Shown: positions 43,001 through 52,217 of the stretch, piece by piece
Position numbering within the stretch: position 1 is the first letter of the stretch
Layout of the letters: every line of letters starts with the position of its first letter
DNA from: Pectinophora gossypiella
Taxonomy: Eukaryota; Arthropoda; Insecta; Lepidoptera; Gelechiidae
Direction of reading: 5' to 3'
Assembly: GCF_024362695.1 (NCBI RefSeq)
Contig: NC_065431.1
Span: 5,648,624-5,712,623, forward strand
DNA: 64,000 nucleotides
Notes under the pieces: generated by a model
Told to the model about the DNA's origin: nothing
The model's database searches: none
The model's input: the letters and a program-made list of their open reading frames with translations, nothing else
Made by a program: the position numbers and the translations under genes

Positions 43001-43016
43001 GGGAACTGAAAATTAA
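36911..43016 (+). CDS. BORCS5: BLOC-1-related complex subunit 5 (BORCS5), complete 7-exon gene
   Basis: BORCS5 is a subunit of BORC, which recruits the small GTPase ARL8 to lysosomes and so couples them to kinesins. Exons are 36911-37010, 38174-38287, 39416-39582, 40651-40726, 41545-41657, 42183-42317 and 42933-43016; all introns are GT-AG and in phase, giving 262 aa. The N-terminus MGSEQS is the N-myristoylation signal known from vertebrate BORCS5. The family core follows: SRDIIVVKPA, LQEIPTFLPIM (from residue 127), a helical bundle ending HAERLARVHEVQHQLSRCNS, and the terminal LNSMLPDDKKLEPF. Human BORCS5 is 196 aa; the extra residues lie mostly in exons 1-3, before EIPTF. AATAAA at 43079 is a suitable polyadenylation signal. 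Confidence 0.94.
37011..38173. other. BORCS5: BORCS5 intron 1
   Basis: Contains a SINE-B tail in both senses (37240-37362, forming a hairpin) and a minus-strand LINE end (37945-38055). The rest is AT-rich and unremarkable. Confidence 0.6.
38174..38287 (+). CDS. BORCS5: BORCS5 exon 2
   Basis: EACRSDPTASGNNSPGASVC then SDSELPYISYTVDRPIG; serine-rich and not obviously conserved in vertebrates. Phase 1 on both sides, so skipping it would keep the frame. Confidence 0.85.
38392..38645. mobile_element. MITE-10 copy
   Basis: GGCGGCGTGGGTGTGCCGCC to GCGCCATCTGTTGCATGTGA; partner of the insert at about 24897-25167. Confidence 0.7.
38755..39133. mobile_element. MITE-1 copy
   Basis: Both arms present, with the CCGCCGAAAAGGAAAGG block and its complement about 230 bp apart. 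Confidence 0.8.
39230..39387. mobile_element. MITE-2, complete
   Basis: Opposite orientation to 28550; ends 28 bases upstream of BORCS5 exon 3. Confidence 0.8.
39416..39582 (+). CDS. BORCS5: BORCS5 exon 3
   Basis: Basic segment (LQRRQLSLQARKTKRS) then RDIIVVKPATDTQLDEDIRR, the start of the conserved family domain. Phase 0 donor CTGCAG|GTAAGC, followed 26 bases on by a SINE-A. Confidence 0.9.
39609..39895 (+). mobile_element. SINE-A, core partly deleted
   Basis: Head and tail are good; GTGCTTCGGAAGG is missing from the core. Confidence 0.82.
39900..40265 (-). mobile_element. LINE C-terminus with SINE-B tail inserted
   Basis: Inverted copy of the element at 1305; a SINE-B tail (40137-40245) interrupts it between TTTTATTGTA and TTTTATTGTAAAAACGTATA. 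Confidence 0.7.
40283..40612 (+). mobile_element. SINE-B, full length
   Basis: Reference-quality copy: head GCCTCCGTGGTCTAGTGG, B box GGTTCGATTCCCGATGGGG, core, and tail to GGGACGTATATAGGC. Confidence 0.9.
40651..40726 (+). CDS. BORCS5: BORCS5 exon 4
   Basis: EIPTFLPIMRATLGLPGARD then PEVLE; the EIPTF motif is diagnostic of the family. Phase 1 donor GAAG|GTAACA. Confidence 0.93.
40765..40928 (+). mobile_element. SINE-A 3' part
   Basis: Core variant GTGCTTTGGAAGCCACG plus tail. Confidence 0.8.
40940..41544. other. BORCS5: BORCS5 intron 4
   Basis: Mostly LINE-like sequence (41090-41230 shares ATTTCAAAGCCGTACTAGGA in inverted form with 51340-51400). No exon-like frame beyond BORCS5. Confidence 0.5.
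41545..41657 (+). CDS. BORCS5: BORCS5 exon 5
   Basis: LDPRPWVRLTTRLQAHLAAC then AHPLAADQVSLAAKVKE; the two-helix stretch aligns with the HLHQCAEAVAFDQ region of vertebrate BORCS5. GC-rich relative to its surroundings. Phase 0 donor GAG|GTTAGT. Confidence 0.9.
41677..41800 (+). mobile_element. SINE-A head scrap and MITE-4 end
   Basis: CTCTGTGGTCTAGTGGTTGA head only, then GGGGTGTAAGTGACATCGTA. Confidence 0.6.
41975..42120 (+). mobile_element. LINE 3' UTR end
   Basis: CTTGCAGCTTCTGTTCCCCG to TTTTTGAATTTGAATTC, then a CAGCCGCTGGTGGGGAGCGG scrap. Confidence 0.65.
42183..42317 (+). CDS. BORCS5: BORCS5 exon 6
   Basis: ADMEISRLYSSMVEKQRNNA then RHAERLARVHEVQHQLSRCN and SLLNQ; coiled-coil-like. Donor AACCAG|GTAACA; the last 11 exon bases plus the donor resemble the 19-bp repeats that follow. 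Confidence 0.92.
42307..42515 (+). repeat. 19-bp minisatellite continuing from the BORCS5 exon 6 donor
   Basis: About ten tandem units of the type TGCTTAACCCGGTAATTTC begin directly in register with TGCTCAACCAGGTAACACT, which spans the exon 6 splice donor and matches the consensus at 13 of 19 positions. Units differ by one to three bases; most keep a GGTAA core. Confidence 0.8.
42513..42822 (+). mobile_element. SINE-A, near full length
   Basis: Follows the 19-bp minisatellite directly; short deletion before the core. Confidence 0.85.
42933..43016 (+). CDS. BORCS5: BORCS5 exon 7 (stop codon)
   Basis: ALQDIEELNSMLPDDKKLEP then FIWGTEN and TAA; LNSMLPxxxxLEPF is the family signature. Acceptor TGTTTCAG, phase 0. 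Confidence 0.94.
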   Translation, partial: ALQDIEELNSMLPDDKKLEPFIWGTEN

Positions 43017-43078
43017 ATATTATCTACGGAATCAAAAAGCCGCTTGGAAAGGGAGATTTTCTTTTTTAGGGTGGTATT

Positions 43079-43084
43079 AATAAA
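43079..43084 (+). terminator. BORCS5: Polyadenylation signal of BORCS5
   Basis: AATAAA 63 bases after the stop codon, the first canonical signal downstream. Confidence 0.6.
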
Positions 43085-43159
43085 CTAATCTCAACTTAGA
43101 GACTGCGCTCAAGACAATGTCAATGTGACAATTCTTATATAAAAACAAGGACTTGAGCA

Positions 43160-43355
43160 GGTCAGGTCATGATTCTGAGTTAATATAAAGTGGAATTTCC
43201 TGTCGGAAAATTCATAAAAATTTTAGTGTATTTTTAAATTATTTTCAGTTCTATACTTTTGCGACGGAAAATTTCACCTGTTATCAACTCAGAATCATGG
43301 TCTGAATCATTTCTCAAAGTTTTCGTTACGTTGTCACTAACATCTCTGCCTACCC
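43160..43355. mobile_element. MITE-4 copy
   Basis: TCATGATTCTGAGTTAATAT at left and ATCAACTCAGAATCATGGTC at right are inverted, about 110 bp apart. Confidence 0.75.
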
Positions 43356-43394
43356 CTTCGTGGATACAGGCGCGATGTTCTGCTACGTTGCTAT

Positions 43395-43605
43395 AATATA
43401 ACGTAAGCTCACGACTATATTTCCAAGTGGGGTAGCCAGAGGTACATCCATCGCGATATTTTTTTTTATAATATTAATTAAGTACCGACGCTTCACCGAG
43501 CTTTCTGTTACAGTTTTTTGACGTGACTTATACTTTGCCGCATATGGTATTAACTACTTGGCCGGACAAATGGGGGACGCTGAGGCCCACCCGGCTTCTG
43601 CTCAA
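43395..43605. repeat. Dispersed repeat ends
   Basis: AGGTACATCCATCGCGATAT and, from 43505, the TTTGACGTGACTTAT / ACTTGGCCGGACAAATGGGG LINE end. Confidence 0.55.
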
Positions 43606-43630
43606 GTGTGGGCACTAATTGGTGCTGACT

Positions 43631-43980
43631 CCAGTAAACACCATCTAATTTTATTTTAAGTTATACCTGTCATTTTCTTATCCGCCGAAAAGGAAAGGGA
43701 CGGTTGAGTGACAGCTGTCAAATTTAAAATGAATGAATGATCCGGCTGCAAGCCGTTTGACGTGTGCTTTTAATTTAGTTCTGTCGGGTTATTAGCCAAT
43801 GTAAAATTCTGAAAGTAGTTTAAATTTCTGCCTAAAACTGACGTGTCTTCCATGGTATAAGCCCAATCATTCATTCATTTCAAATTTGACAGTTGTCAAT
43901 CATCCGTCCCTTTCCTTTTCGGCGGATAAGAAAATGACGGGTATAACTTAAAATCAGGTGTCTGCAGGAATCGGGTCCAT
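43631..43980. mobile_element. MITE-1 copy
   Basis: Both arms intact; inner sequence shortened relative to other copies. Confidence 0.8.
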
Positions 43981-44139
43981 TAGGTATTCAGTTCATCTAG
44001 ACGTCTAGAGATAAGTTTGTATTTATTAAATATAATAATAAGGGACTTTCCAGGCTACGGTCCCCTAAAATAATATAGATGGCGCTGTACAGAGTTGCCT
44101 TCTAATTTCACGGATAACAGACATATGCATCTTTTATCT

Positions 44140-44235
44140 TTGTTTTTGGGTATAAATGATGACCCTTGTTATTACACCCAGGCACAACACATCTTCCACC
44201 CATTATTATTCTGATCAAAATAATGAGAAGCAATA
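44140..44235 (-). mobile_element. THAP-like element fragment
   Basis: Inverted copy of the 7395 element (ATGATGACCCTTGTTATTAC). Confidence 0.45.
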
Positions 44236-44335
44236 TAGGTAGCAACATAATTTTATACATAATGTGATCCAAATATCAAGCAACAATTGTTTATATATAC
44301 CTCTGCTATTATATTATATTTTTTAATAATAATGA

Positions 44336-44432
44336 AGGTGGAGCAGCGTGGTGAAGTATGCTCCATACCCCCTCCGGTTGATTGAGGGGAGGCCGGTGCC
44401 CAGCAGTGGGACGTATGTAGGCTGTTTATGTA
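44336..44432 (+). mobile_element. SINE-B tail fragment
   Basis: GGTGGAGCAGCGTGGTGAAG to GACGTATGTAGGCTG. Confidence 0.8.
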
Positions 44433-44461
44433 TGAAGGTACTCGAGAAATGTCAAAATTGA

Positions 44462-44845
44462 CAATAGGCTAGTTTCCAACTAGTCAAATCAGTTACTTTT
44501 TACTAAACGTCAAAACACAAAATTGCTATGTAATTTGTGTGAAAAAGCAACCTGTGACGTCATAGAAATGACAAAATGTCACAATTATTATTACATTTTT
44601 ACTATTGGTTACTACTTACTGATGTAAGTAAGTAGTCGTTACATGAGCTCAATAGTAACCCTGACACCAGGGTTGATGAGGTTGGTACTCCACCTCACAA
44701 CCCCACACGATAGAAGAAGAGTATTAAAATTCATAAATAAGTAAAATATAAAAAAAGAAAACGTTTTTTGTCACCTTTAGATCTGTCTTTATTTAGTAAT
44801 TAGAATTTCATAATTTATCTTTGACCTGGGAAACTATCCAATTAT
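44462..44845 (-). mobile_element. Diverged copy of the 255-bp unit, split by a SINE-A tail
   Basis: TAGGCTAGTTTCCAACTAGT onward matches 17503-17760 inverted; a SINE-A tail (44606-44722) interrupts it. Confidence 0.75.
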
Positions 44846-45164
44846 CACGTTGAAGGTACACAGCGCCATCTAGTTTTATTTCTTTTGGGGAATGTGGCGT
44901 GGGAAGTCCCTCGTCGGAGCCAATGTTTTGGTTCGCTTGGCTAGAAAAATGTTAATGTCAAGATCTCGGCGAAAAAATCGCCAACCGATCAAAATTACAA
45001 GCGTTAATATCGTACAAGGTTATAATTAAAAATATACAGCATAACTAAACAAATTGATTAAAAAACACAGTCAAGTGCGAGAGGGATTCTCGCATCGAGG
45101 ATTCCGTACAGTTACAAAGTGTTTTTTCTTCTAAAATATTCAATCAATAATAATTTATTGCACT

Positions 45165-45305
45165 ATTGCAATATAATTTACCCACTTTAGGACTTTGTTG
45201 CACTAACATATTTGACATTTAGTGAGACTTACAGTCCAATTTGTCAAAAACGTTAATGTGACATGGAACCAAAGTGTATACATATTAATGCTCGTGCCCG
45301 TATAT
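45165..45305. mobile_element. MITE-2 copy
   Basis: GACTTTGTTGCACTAACATA to ATGCTCGTGCCCGTA. Confidence 0.8.
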
Positions 45306-45309
45306 AGGC

Positions 45310-45990
45310 CTTACAGATAAATAGCAATTTCCGCCAGACAACCTTAGAGTGAAAGAAGTTGATGAATTGGAGCGGCGGTAAAGAATCGGGTTTTTAACAG
45401 TCAGTTCGGGATCTTTAATGCGAGTCCGACTCACACTTGGCCGGTTTCTATTTTTTGTTATTTCACTCTAGACTCTGCTGTGTAACCTCACAAAAACACA
45501 ACTTTTTATAGGTTACCTTTACTTTTTGTTTTAAAAAAGTATTATTTTTTACAGCGCCATCTATAATATATTAAATATATTAAAAATATATTATAAAAAA
45601 TAAAATAAATATTTATTTGAGACCGTAGCCTGAAAAGTCAATTGATTGTTTCTCTTTTGTCATGTATTTTTGAATTTCCTGTGTATGCAATAAAGTACAT
45701 GTTATGTTAAGGAAATGGAGGTCTTGTAGAAAAAAAAAGAAAAGAAAGTCACATTCTTATTTTGTAAAAATAAAATATAAAAAAATGATCTAAATAAAAA
45801 ATACAATTGTATAATAAATGATAAACTACAATATCCGACATATTTCAGATTTTATTGTTACAACCTGTTAGAAGAACCCTAAAAATTTGGTGTATAAACA
45901 AATGCACATTTCACAAAACATTATAACGCTAGTATGTTTTAATAAGTGTTATTTTTTATTTAAACAAATTAATAATATAAACAAATAAAC
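45310..45990. other. Upstream region of the secreted-protein gene
   Basis: AT-rich; ACTCACACTTGGCCGG at 45430 recurs at 58-75 of the window. No TATA box that stands out. Confidence 0.45.
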
Positions 45991-45997
45991 ATTGAAA

Positions 45998-46297
45998 ATG
46001 TTCTGCACATTATTTGTTATGTTGTTATTTTATTGTCAAATGTCATCGGCGCAGTTAGGGTTTCGACCAATGAGGAACATTTACGGAGTGCCCGGACCTA
46101 ACCCTATAGTGCCGATGTTGCCGGCACCTGTAGTGCCTGTCCCCCCCACGGCTGGGTGGCAAAACTATTTTCGATTTGGAAAAACAGCCGACTTGCTCAA
46201 GCTAAAAGACGGCAATGACAAAACCACGACGACGACTGAAGGGTTCATCATTGGACGAGGAGGTGGTGACAAGACAGGCGAGCCCGCCACGACAAAG
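45998..46297 (+). CDS. Secreted protein exon 1
   Basis: Signal peptide and the first 100 residues. The 5' flank is AT-rich without an obvious TATA box. The donor is followed 11 bases later by the ATC-rich tail of an antisense SINE-C. Confidence 0.72.
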
Positions 46298-49200
46298 GTA
46301 TAGATAGCATCATCATCATCATCAGCCCATTAACGTCCCCACTGCTGGGGCACGGGCCTTCCCTATGGATGGATAGGGAGATCGGGCCTTAAACCATCAC
46401 GCGGGCCCAGTGCGGATTGGTGGTTATTAACGACTGCTAATGCAGCCGGGACCAACGGCTTAACGTGCCTTCCGAAGCACGGAGGAGCTCGAGATGAAAA
46501 CTTTTTTTTTGTGGTCACCCATCCTATGACCGGCCTTTTGCGAAAGTTGCTTAACTTCAACAATCGCAGACCGAGCGCGTTTACCGCTGCGCCACCGAGC
46601 TCTTGTTCGGGAATAGATAGCATAGAATAGAAGAAAAGAGTTATCTGTCCGAGAACTGATATTAGGTAGCTTACTCAATTTGTATAACAATATTTTACGT
46701 TTATTTATTTTTTTAAAGAACTTCTGGGAGTTCTAGGGCCCTGTGCCGAGGTTTTTCTTGCAGCTTCTTTTCCCCGGCTATACAGGTTGTGACAAGCTGC
46801 AGTAGTTTCAGGCGGACGAGACGTTCGTTATGTAAAAATTGACGATTCAAAGTGTAACTATGTTACCTACTGAATAAAGATATTTTTGAATTTGAATTTG
46901 ACATGCACGGGAAGATAGGCAGCTGAACGCATTCTATGTTTTTTATTTCGGTTTTAAACGGTTTTTTCGTTTTAATTAAACAGATTGATGGAAATGGTTT
47001 TGAACCGGCCTAACATCTATAGGTGTACGGTGACGAGCATCAATATGCATACACTTGGGGACCATGTCACATGATGTTTTTTGATAAATTGCACTGTAAG
47101 TCTCACTAAATGTCAAATGTGTTAGTACGACAGAGTCCTAAAGTGGTAGTTAGGTAATTAGGTCCCCGATACCGACCCCGCCGGCGTGGTCGACGATTTC
47201 CCTCATTCAGCGCGTATCGCTATCGACCCACTAGGGTCGATTAATTATTTCAAATATTTTTCCTTTCAGACGACGCCCTGAGCCGAGGTTCGCGCCCAAC
47301 AGGGCACCCTCAGGCCTGTTGTCTTAAACGTTGTACCGGGTGAGAGCCTTCAGCGCTCCCCATTTGTCCGGCCAAGTAGTTAATGCCATCTGCGGCAAAT
47401 CTACAATAAGTCACATCAAAAAAAAAAGTGGGTACTACTACTAAGTCCTAAAGTGGGTACATAGTGGGTATACTAAGTGGGTGGGTAGGTATATTGCTAA
47501 TGACTGTACAGACCGTTTTACACAGGTTACACAGGTGTCGTTATGGCGTCACTAGTGATGTGCCGGATCGTTAAAAATGTATATCCGCGGATACGGATCT
47601 GAATACGGATATTTAGTGTAAAGATCCGCGGATACGGATACGGATCTTTATTTTCTTATTCGATATTATTCGATTGGTGTCGGCGCCCGCGACCTTGAAA
47701 CGATAGTTGACGTCTTCGCTCGCCGCAACGTCAGGCAGGACACGTTTTAACTTGCATTGCGCGGGTAGTACTTTTGTTTTGGTTATGATTTAGCGAGACA
47801 CTGTGGAATTTTATAGTTTTTTATTTAATAATTCTACTTAATTACCTGTAAAAGATCCGCGTGAAAAGTAACGGAAACGGATACGGATTTTTCTTTTATC
47901 TCGGATATCCGCGGATACGGATACGGATATTTGGAACATCACTAGGCGTAGGCGTCACTAATGTTTATAACCTTTGTAATTACCTACTATTACTGAATTA
48001 TATACGAAGTGGCAAAACAATCAGCGTTTCCTTTAATACGGTCTGCGAGTGGTGAAATAATCCACACACAAACAAACATGGTCCTTCGAAAGTGACCACT
48101 TCGTGTTCAAGAATTTTACCGTCACACGACGATCACCGACAACGATCTAAGAGAGACGATGACATTATTTATATTTATGTACCATCAAGAGGATTGAGAT
48201 ACCTACCGTGCTGTTCAGTATATCGGACCGGTCAACAACGTATCAAGAAGATTCTCATACAAGACAATTCATATTTTTTTATAACCTTTTTTAAAAGGTA
48301 TTTTTATACATTGTTTTAAGTTTACGCGGTTAATGGTGCTAATTCCTGTAAATACCATCTAATTTTATTTTAGGTTATATCTGTCATTTTCTTATCCGCC
48401 GAAAAGGAAAGGGACGGGTAATCGACAAGCATAAAATTTATGGAACACACGTCAATTTTAAGCACAAATCTAAAACAACCGTCTAAAAATTCGCCCGGGT
48501 TATTCATTTATTTACTCATTCTTCCTAAAATTAAGAGCTGTCAATCATCCGTCCCTTTCCTTTTCGGCGGATAAGAAAATGACAGGTATAACTTAAAGTA
48601 AAATTAAGAGATGTCTGCAGGAATCGGGGCCATTATCATAATTAAAACACATAATAACGGGTTCTTACCGCGTTTAAATGGGGATATGAGACTCCCGATA
48701 TTTCGACACTGTTGCAAGTGCCATGATCACGGGATGACTGATGAGATTGGAGTGGAGTAGGTAGATCCATAATTTTCTACGGGCAGACATACACACATGT
48801 GGTGTCATGTGGTGAAAAAACGTGAGGACACAGTGAGTGCGGTTTGTCGTAGTGAGTTTCGTGCGAGTTCAGATGGTTCCGAACATTCCGATATCAAAAA
48901 CATAAACAAGCGGCAAAGAAAGAGGGTAGACAGATATGTCTGCCCGTAGAAAATTATGGATCTACCTACTCCACTCCAATCTCATCAGTCATCCCGTGAT
49001 CATGGCACTTGCAACAGTGTCGAAATATCGGGAGTCTCATATCCCCATTTATACGCGGTAAGAACCCGTTATTATGTGTTTTAATTAGGTATTTTTATGT
49101 TGCAATTGTCAACAACTAATACCCTGTTTTTAATTATTTTTACAGGACCCGGATCTGCCGGAGAGGCCGACAGCCGGCAGCACGAGTACAAGTACGATGG

Positions 49201-49301
49201 TGGCCTTCGAGAAGGGCTCCCCTCCAGCCCCGGACCGGTTTGAGCAAGACATCACTCGGTGCCGGGCCTACGCCAACTGTCGCACGCATCCCTGGGATTA
49301 A
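45998..49301 (+). CDS. Small secreted protein of unknown function (two exons)
   Basis: Exon 1 (45998-46297) starts at ATG in AAAATGTTC; exon 2 (49146-49301) ends at TAA. The junction is in phase (ACAAAG|GTATAG; TTTTTACAG|GAC), giving 151 aa. Residues 1-18, MFCTLFVMLLFYCQMSSA, form a signal peptide with likely cleavage before QLGF. The mature chain is proline-rich (VPMLPAPVVPVPPTAG), has a TTTTTEG stretch and ends ITRCRAYANCRTHPWD with its only two cysteines spaced CxxxxxC, perhaps a disulfide loop. I recognise no family. A secreted role is inferred from the signal peptide only. The intron holds a SINE-C, several MITEs and a LINE tail. Confidence 0.72.
46308..46605 (-). mobile_element. SINE-C, full length
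   Basis: Its (CAT)n tail starts 11 bases after the donor of the secreted-protein exon 1. Confidence 0.9.
46742..46908 (+). mobile_element. LINE 3' UTR end
   Basis: Best preserved of the four copies, ending AAAGATATTTTTGAATTTG. Confidence 0.65.
47030..47515. mobile_element. MITE-2 split by a LINE 3' end
   Basis: MITE-2 halves lie at 47030-47156 and 47440-47515. The insert (about 47160-47430) ends in a run of A, as a retrotransposed LINE end would, and GTGG(G)TA occurs at both borders. Confidence 0.7.
47547..47950. mobile_element. hAT-like MITE rich in GGATACGGAT
   Basis: Ends read CACTAGTGATGTGCCGGAT and, inverted, CCTAGTGATGTTCCAAAT. Both arms carry clustered GGATACGGATC and ATCCGCGGAT palindromes. 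Target duplication not clear. Confidence 0.6.
48345..48635. mobile_element. MITE-1 copy
   Basis: Short internal region; arms intact, flanked on both sides by AATGG/CCATT. Confidence 0.8.
48645..49088. mobile_element. MITE-3, long-armed foldback element
   Basis: Arms of about 145 bp (48650-48790 and 48940-49086) are near-perfect inverted copies, sharing ACACATAATAACGGGTTCTT and ATCACGGGATGACTGATGAG, around a 150-bp centre. Confidence 0.88.
49146..49301 (+). CDS. Secreted protein exon 2
   Basis: DPDLPERPTAGSTSTSTMVA then FEKGSPPAPDRFEQD and ITRCRAYANCRTHPWD. Strong acceptor after a T-rich tract. GC-rich against AT-rich flanks, as expected of real coding sequence. Confidence 0.72.
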   Translation, partial: DPDLPERPTAGSTSTSTMVAFEKGSPPAPDRFEQDITRCRAYANCRTHPWD

Positions 49302-49353
49302 ACACAAACTTTGCTTCCATGTTGTATGATTTAACCATCCATACCATAGCATA

Positions 49354-49642
49354 GCTGAGGAGCTCGGTGGCGCAGCGGTAAACGTGCTCGGTCTGCCATT
49401 GTTGAAGTTAAGCTTCGCAAAGGCCGGTCTTAGGATGGGTGACCACAAAAACACAGTTTTCATCTCTAGTTCCTCCGTGCTTCGGAAGGCACGTTAAGCC
49501 GTTGGTCCCGGCTGCATTAGCAGTCGTTAATAACCACCAATCCGCACTGGGCCCGCGTGGTGGTTTAAGGCCCGATCTCCCTATCCGTCCATAGGGAAGG
49601 CCCGTGCCCCAGCAGTGGGGACGTTAATGGGCTGGTGATGAA
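49354..49642 (+). mobile_element. SINE-C, full length
   Basis: Short deletion in the 5S-like part (AGTTAAGCTTCGC) but full core and tail. Starts 53 bases after the secreted-protein stop codon. Confidence 0.88.
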
Positions 49643-50300
49643 CCATATAATATAGTAGGCTGAGCTGTAGGCCATCTACGGGGTCCACAGGTGGCGGATA
49701 GTGGAACGGCCATCAGATATGATGGTTAGCTGCGAATATAAAAATAAGCAGTCCCCGACCAAACAGCGACAGGATTAGCAGAACATAGTGGGTAGCTCAC
49801 TGGGACGGGCTAACCTATAAAATGCTACTTAGGTTCTATGACGATCTTATGACGTAGCGAGAAGGCGCCGCTACTTCAAAAGCGCACCCCTGATGCCGGG
49901 CAGCAGCGGTATCAGTACTGGTTGGAGGCCGAGGAAATGGATTCTGGTAGGGCTCTAGCTAGAACATCACCGATTGAGAAATTGGTCGGTGTACTGCGGA
50001 AACGGAAGGCGATTGGGGCAACCACCATTCTACACGCCTTATCTATGGAGTAATGGCGATTACTCCACCGACAAAAGCACAGCTCTTATAAAGAGACCAT
50101 ATCATATATCCTGTATAGGACCAACCATGGAAAGTCAAACCATCACTTACATAAATGGGGCTTAAGAGTCGCCATACTGTGAATGTCACCCTATCTCACA
50201 TAGTGAACGAGTGCCCTCTGCACCGGTTCCCAGGTGGTATAGCCGGGCTGCATTGTGTGACGGATGCGGCAGAGACTTGGTTAGGGGGACTCTAATACTG
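49643..50300 (+). mobile_element. LINE fragments
   Basis: TACTGGTTGGAGGCCGAGGA onward mirrors 15590-15920. 50190-50290 repeats PISHIVNECPLHRFPGG. Three rearranged pieces, no intact ORF. Confidence 0.6.
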
Positions 50301-50504
50301 AATTTCGAGTTTTGAAATTCCGATCTATGTACGTCACTTCGAACACACACTATAGCGAAGTACGAAATTCCGATGTATGTGGGATCGGCGGTATACGAGT
50401 ACAATGGAGCTTAATATATACGTATGATCCACGCAGGATATTTTATTTTTGTCTGCCATACGCAGTGATAATCATCCATACTTCTACTGGGATGTAAGGT
50501 GGGT

Positions 50505-50608
50505 TAAAAGGCCGTTTCGAAGCAAGTGCGCAACGCAATCAAATAGCAATACCGCTTTCTTAGATGAATTGCTTCGATGTGGCCATATAAACCCCCCTGT
50601 TGTGCATA
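50505..50608. mobile_element. MITE-6 relative
   Basis: CTTTCTTAGATGAATTGCTT and CGATGTGGCCAT match the arms of 31590-31745. Confidence 0.6.
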
Positions 50609-50609
50609 A

Positions 50610-50945
50610 CAGCCTCCTTGGTCTAGTGGTTAGACCGTTAGGCTCACGATCTGGAGGTCCGGGTTCGATTCCTGATGGGGACATTGTCGAAATCATTTTG
50701 TGAGACTGTCCTTTGTTTGGTAAGGACTTTTCAAGGCTTGAATCACATTGTCCGAAAAAGTAAGATGATTCCGTGCTTCGGAGGGCACGTTAAGCCGTTG
50801 GTCCCGGCTATTAGCCGTAGAAACACCTCCACCAACCCGCAGTGGAGCAGCGTGGTGGAATATGCTCCATACCCCCTCCGGTTGATTGAGGGGAGGCCTG
50901 TGCCCAGCGGTGGGACGTATATAGGCAGTTTATGTATGTTATGTT
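50610..50945 (+). mobile_element. SINE-B, full length
   Basis: As 40283, with short deletion TGAATCACATTGTCC. Confidence 0.88.
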
Positions 50946-52217
50946 GTGCATATACGTGTTAATAAAACATCATTTTAATACTTAAAACTATATTTAATAC
51001 ATGAACCAAATTTAACAAATTGTCTAAGTAACATCTGCTTAAACACCCCAGAATTAATTTATTTTACATAACTCGGCAACATTGATTCCATTTCTCCAAT
51101 CAAATAACACTATTCGATGTTGCCAGCGCAAAATTATGGACTTCGTAAAGATAATGCTAGTAACAGCATTATTGGAAATGTTAAAATAATATTTATTATT
51201 TCATTATTTTTTGTCATTGTAGAAAATCTGTTACGTATTTATAATAGGTAATTACAGTGCGTAAGTCTCGCAAAAATACGAAAACGGCTCGACCGATTTT
51301 GATGATATTTTTAGCTTGCTATATTCCATAGACATTTGAGGCGGACAGGAGTCCTAGTACGGCTTTGAAATTGACTACTCTGGGCGCCATCCCGTCTGGG
51401 CGTCAGAGTACTGCGGGGCGGAAGGCAAGAGGGAAACCACTGCCCTATTTTTCGCTAAAAAAGTAGCATGGAGAATGCTACACCGACAAGAGCGTGGCTC
51501 TTAAATTAGCGATGATGATATACCATAGATTATACAATGTATCAAACTACATAAAGTAAAGATAAAACTATTGGTTTTAAAATCCATAATGGCTTTGGAG
51601 GACTAACTTACATTTCGGGTAATTAAATTAAATTCCGGGTTCGAATCCCGACTCGGGCTGTAAACCACTGAATTCGAATTGGGTTTTGAACTCGTTACAT
51701 GAGTCATGTCAGGGACCTATGGCGACTTATAGTAACCCTGACACCAGGGTTGATGAGGTTGGTAATTCACCTCACAATCCACACAAGAGAAGATACGAAA
51801 CTTATAGCTGGTGAGGAGTGCGTGTAGTATACACCTCTGCCTAGCCCTTGGGGGATACAGGCGCGATGCTGTTATATTGATTTCTGCGGTGTTCAGATAA
51901 TTGGCGGTGCCGCGCTCACGCACTAACCTGCTCGGGCAGGCGCCGTTCACACGCGCATTGCGCAATCTTAACACTGTAGCAGAGACAATTGACCTATTCT
52001 GCTGCTCTCTGAGTGAATTCGCAAAAGCCACCATGTTTGTGATTTGTTATCAATGATATTATGTAATTTTGTTGTTGTAATAATGTTTAGTGTTTAAGAT
52101 TGCTTCACTGTCGTATTGGGTGTATACCTGTAATGAGAGTTGTAAGATTGAATAAATAAATAAATTGAGTTATTGTTTCTGTGTGTTGTATGCAATCGAT
52201 AATTTTAAAGGTTCTTT
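50946..52217. other. Intergenic region between secreted-protein gene and RRP1 3' end
   Basis: Holds a LINE fragment at 51340-51520, a degenerate SINE-A at 51632-51795 and AT-rich sequence. 51900-51975 is GC-rich (GGCGGTGCCGCGCTCACGCA) but no spliced coding frame could be supported. Confidence 0.5.

Noticed and set aside
45992..45997. Upstream start (TTG AAA) for the secreted protein
   Set aside because: Position 45992 is TTG; the first ATG at 45998 gives a standard signal peptide.
46550..46605. 5S rRNA gene
   Set aside because: Only the internal promoter boxes match; the 5' and 3' ends of 5S are absent and the segment is part of SINE-C.
47268..47430. Extra exon of the secreted-protein gene after TTTCCTTTCAG
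   Set aside because: The sequence is a dispersed LINE 3' end found at three other places in the window and would introduce stops.
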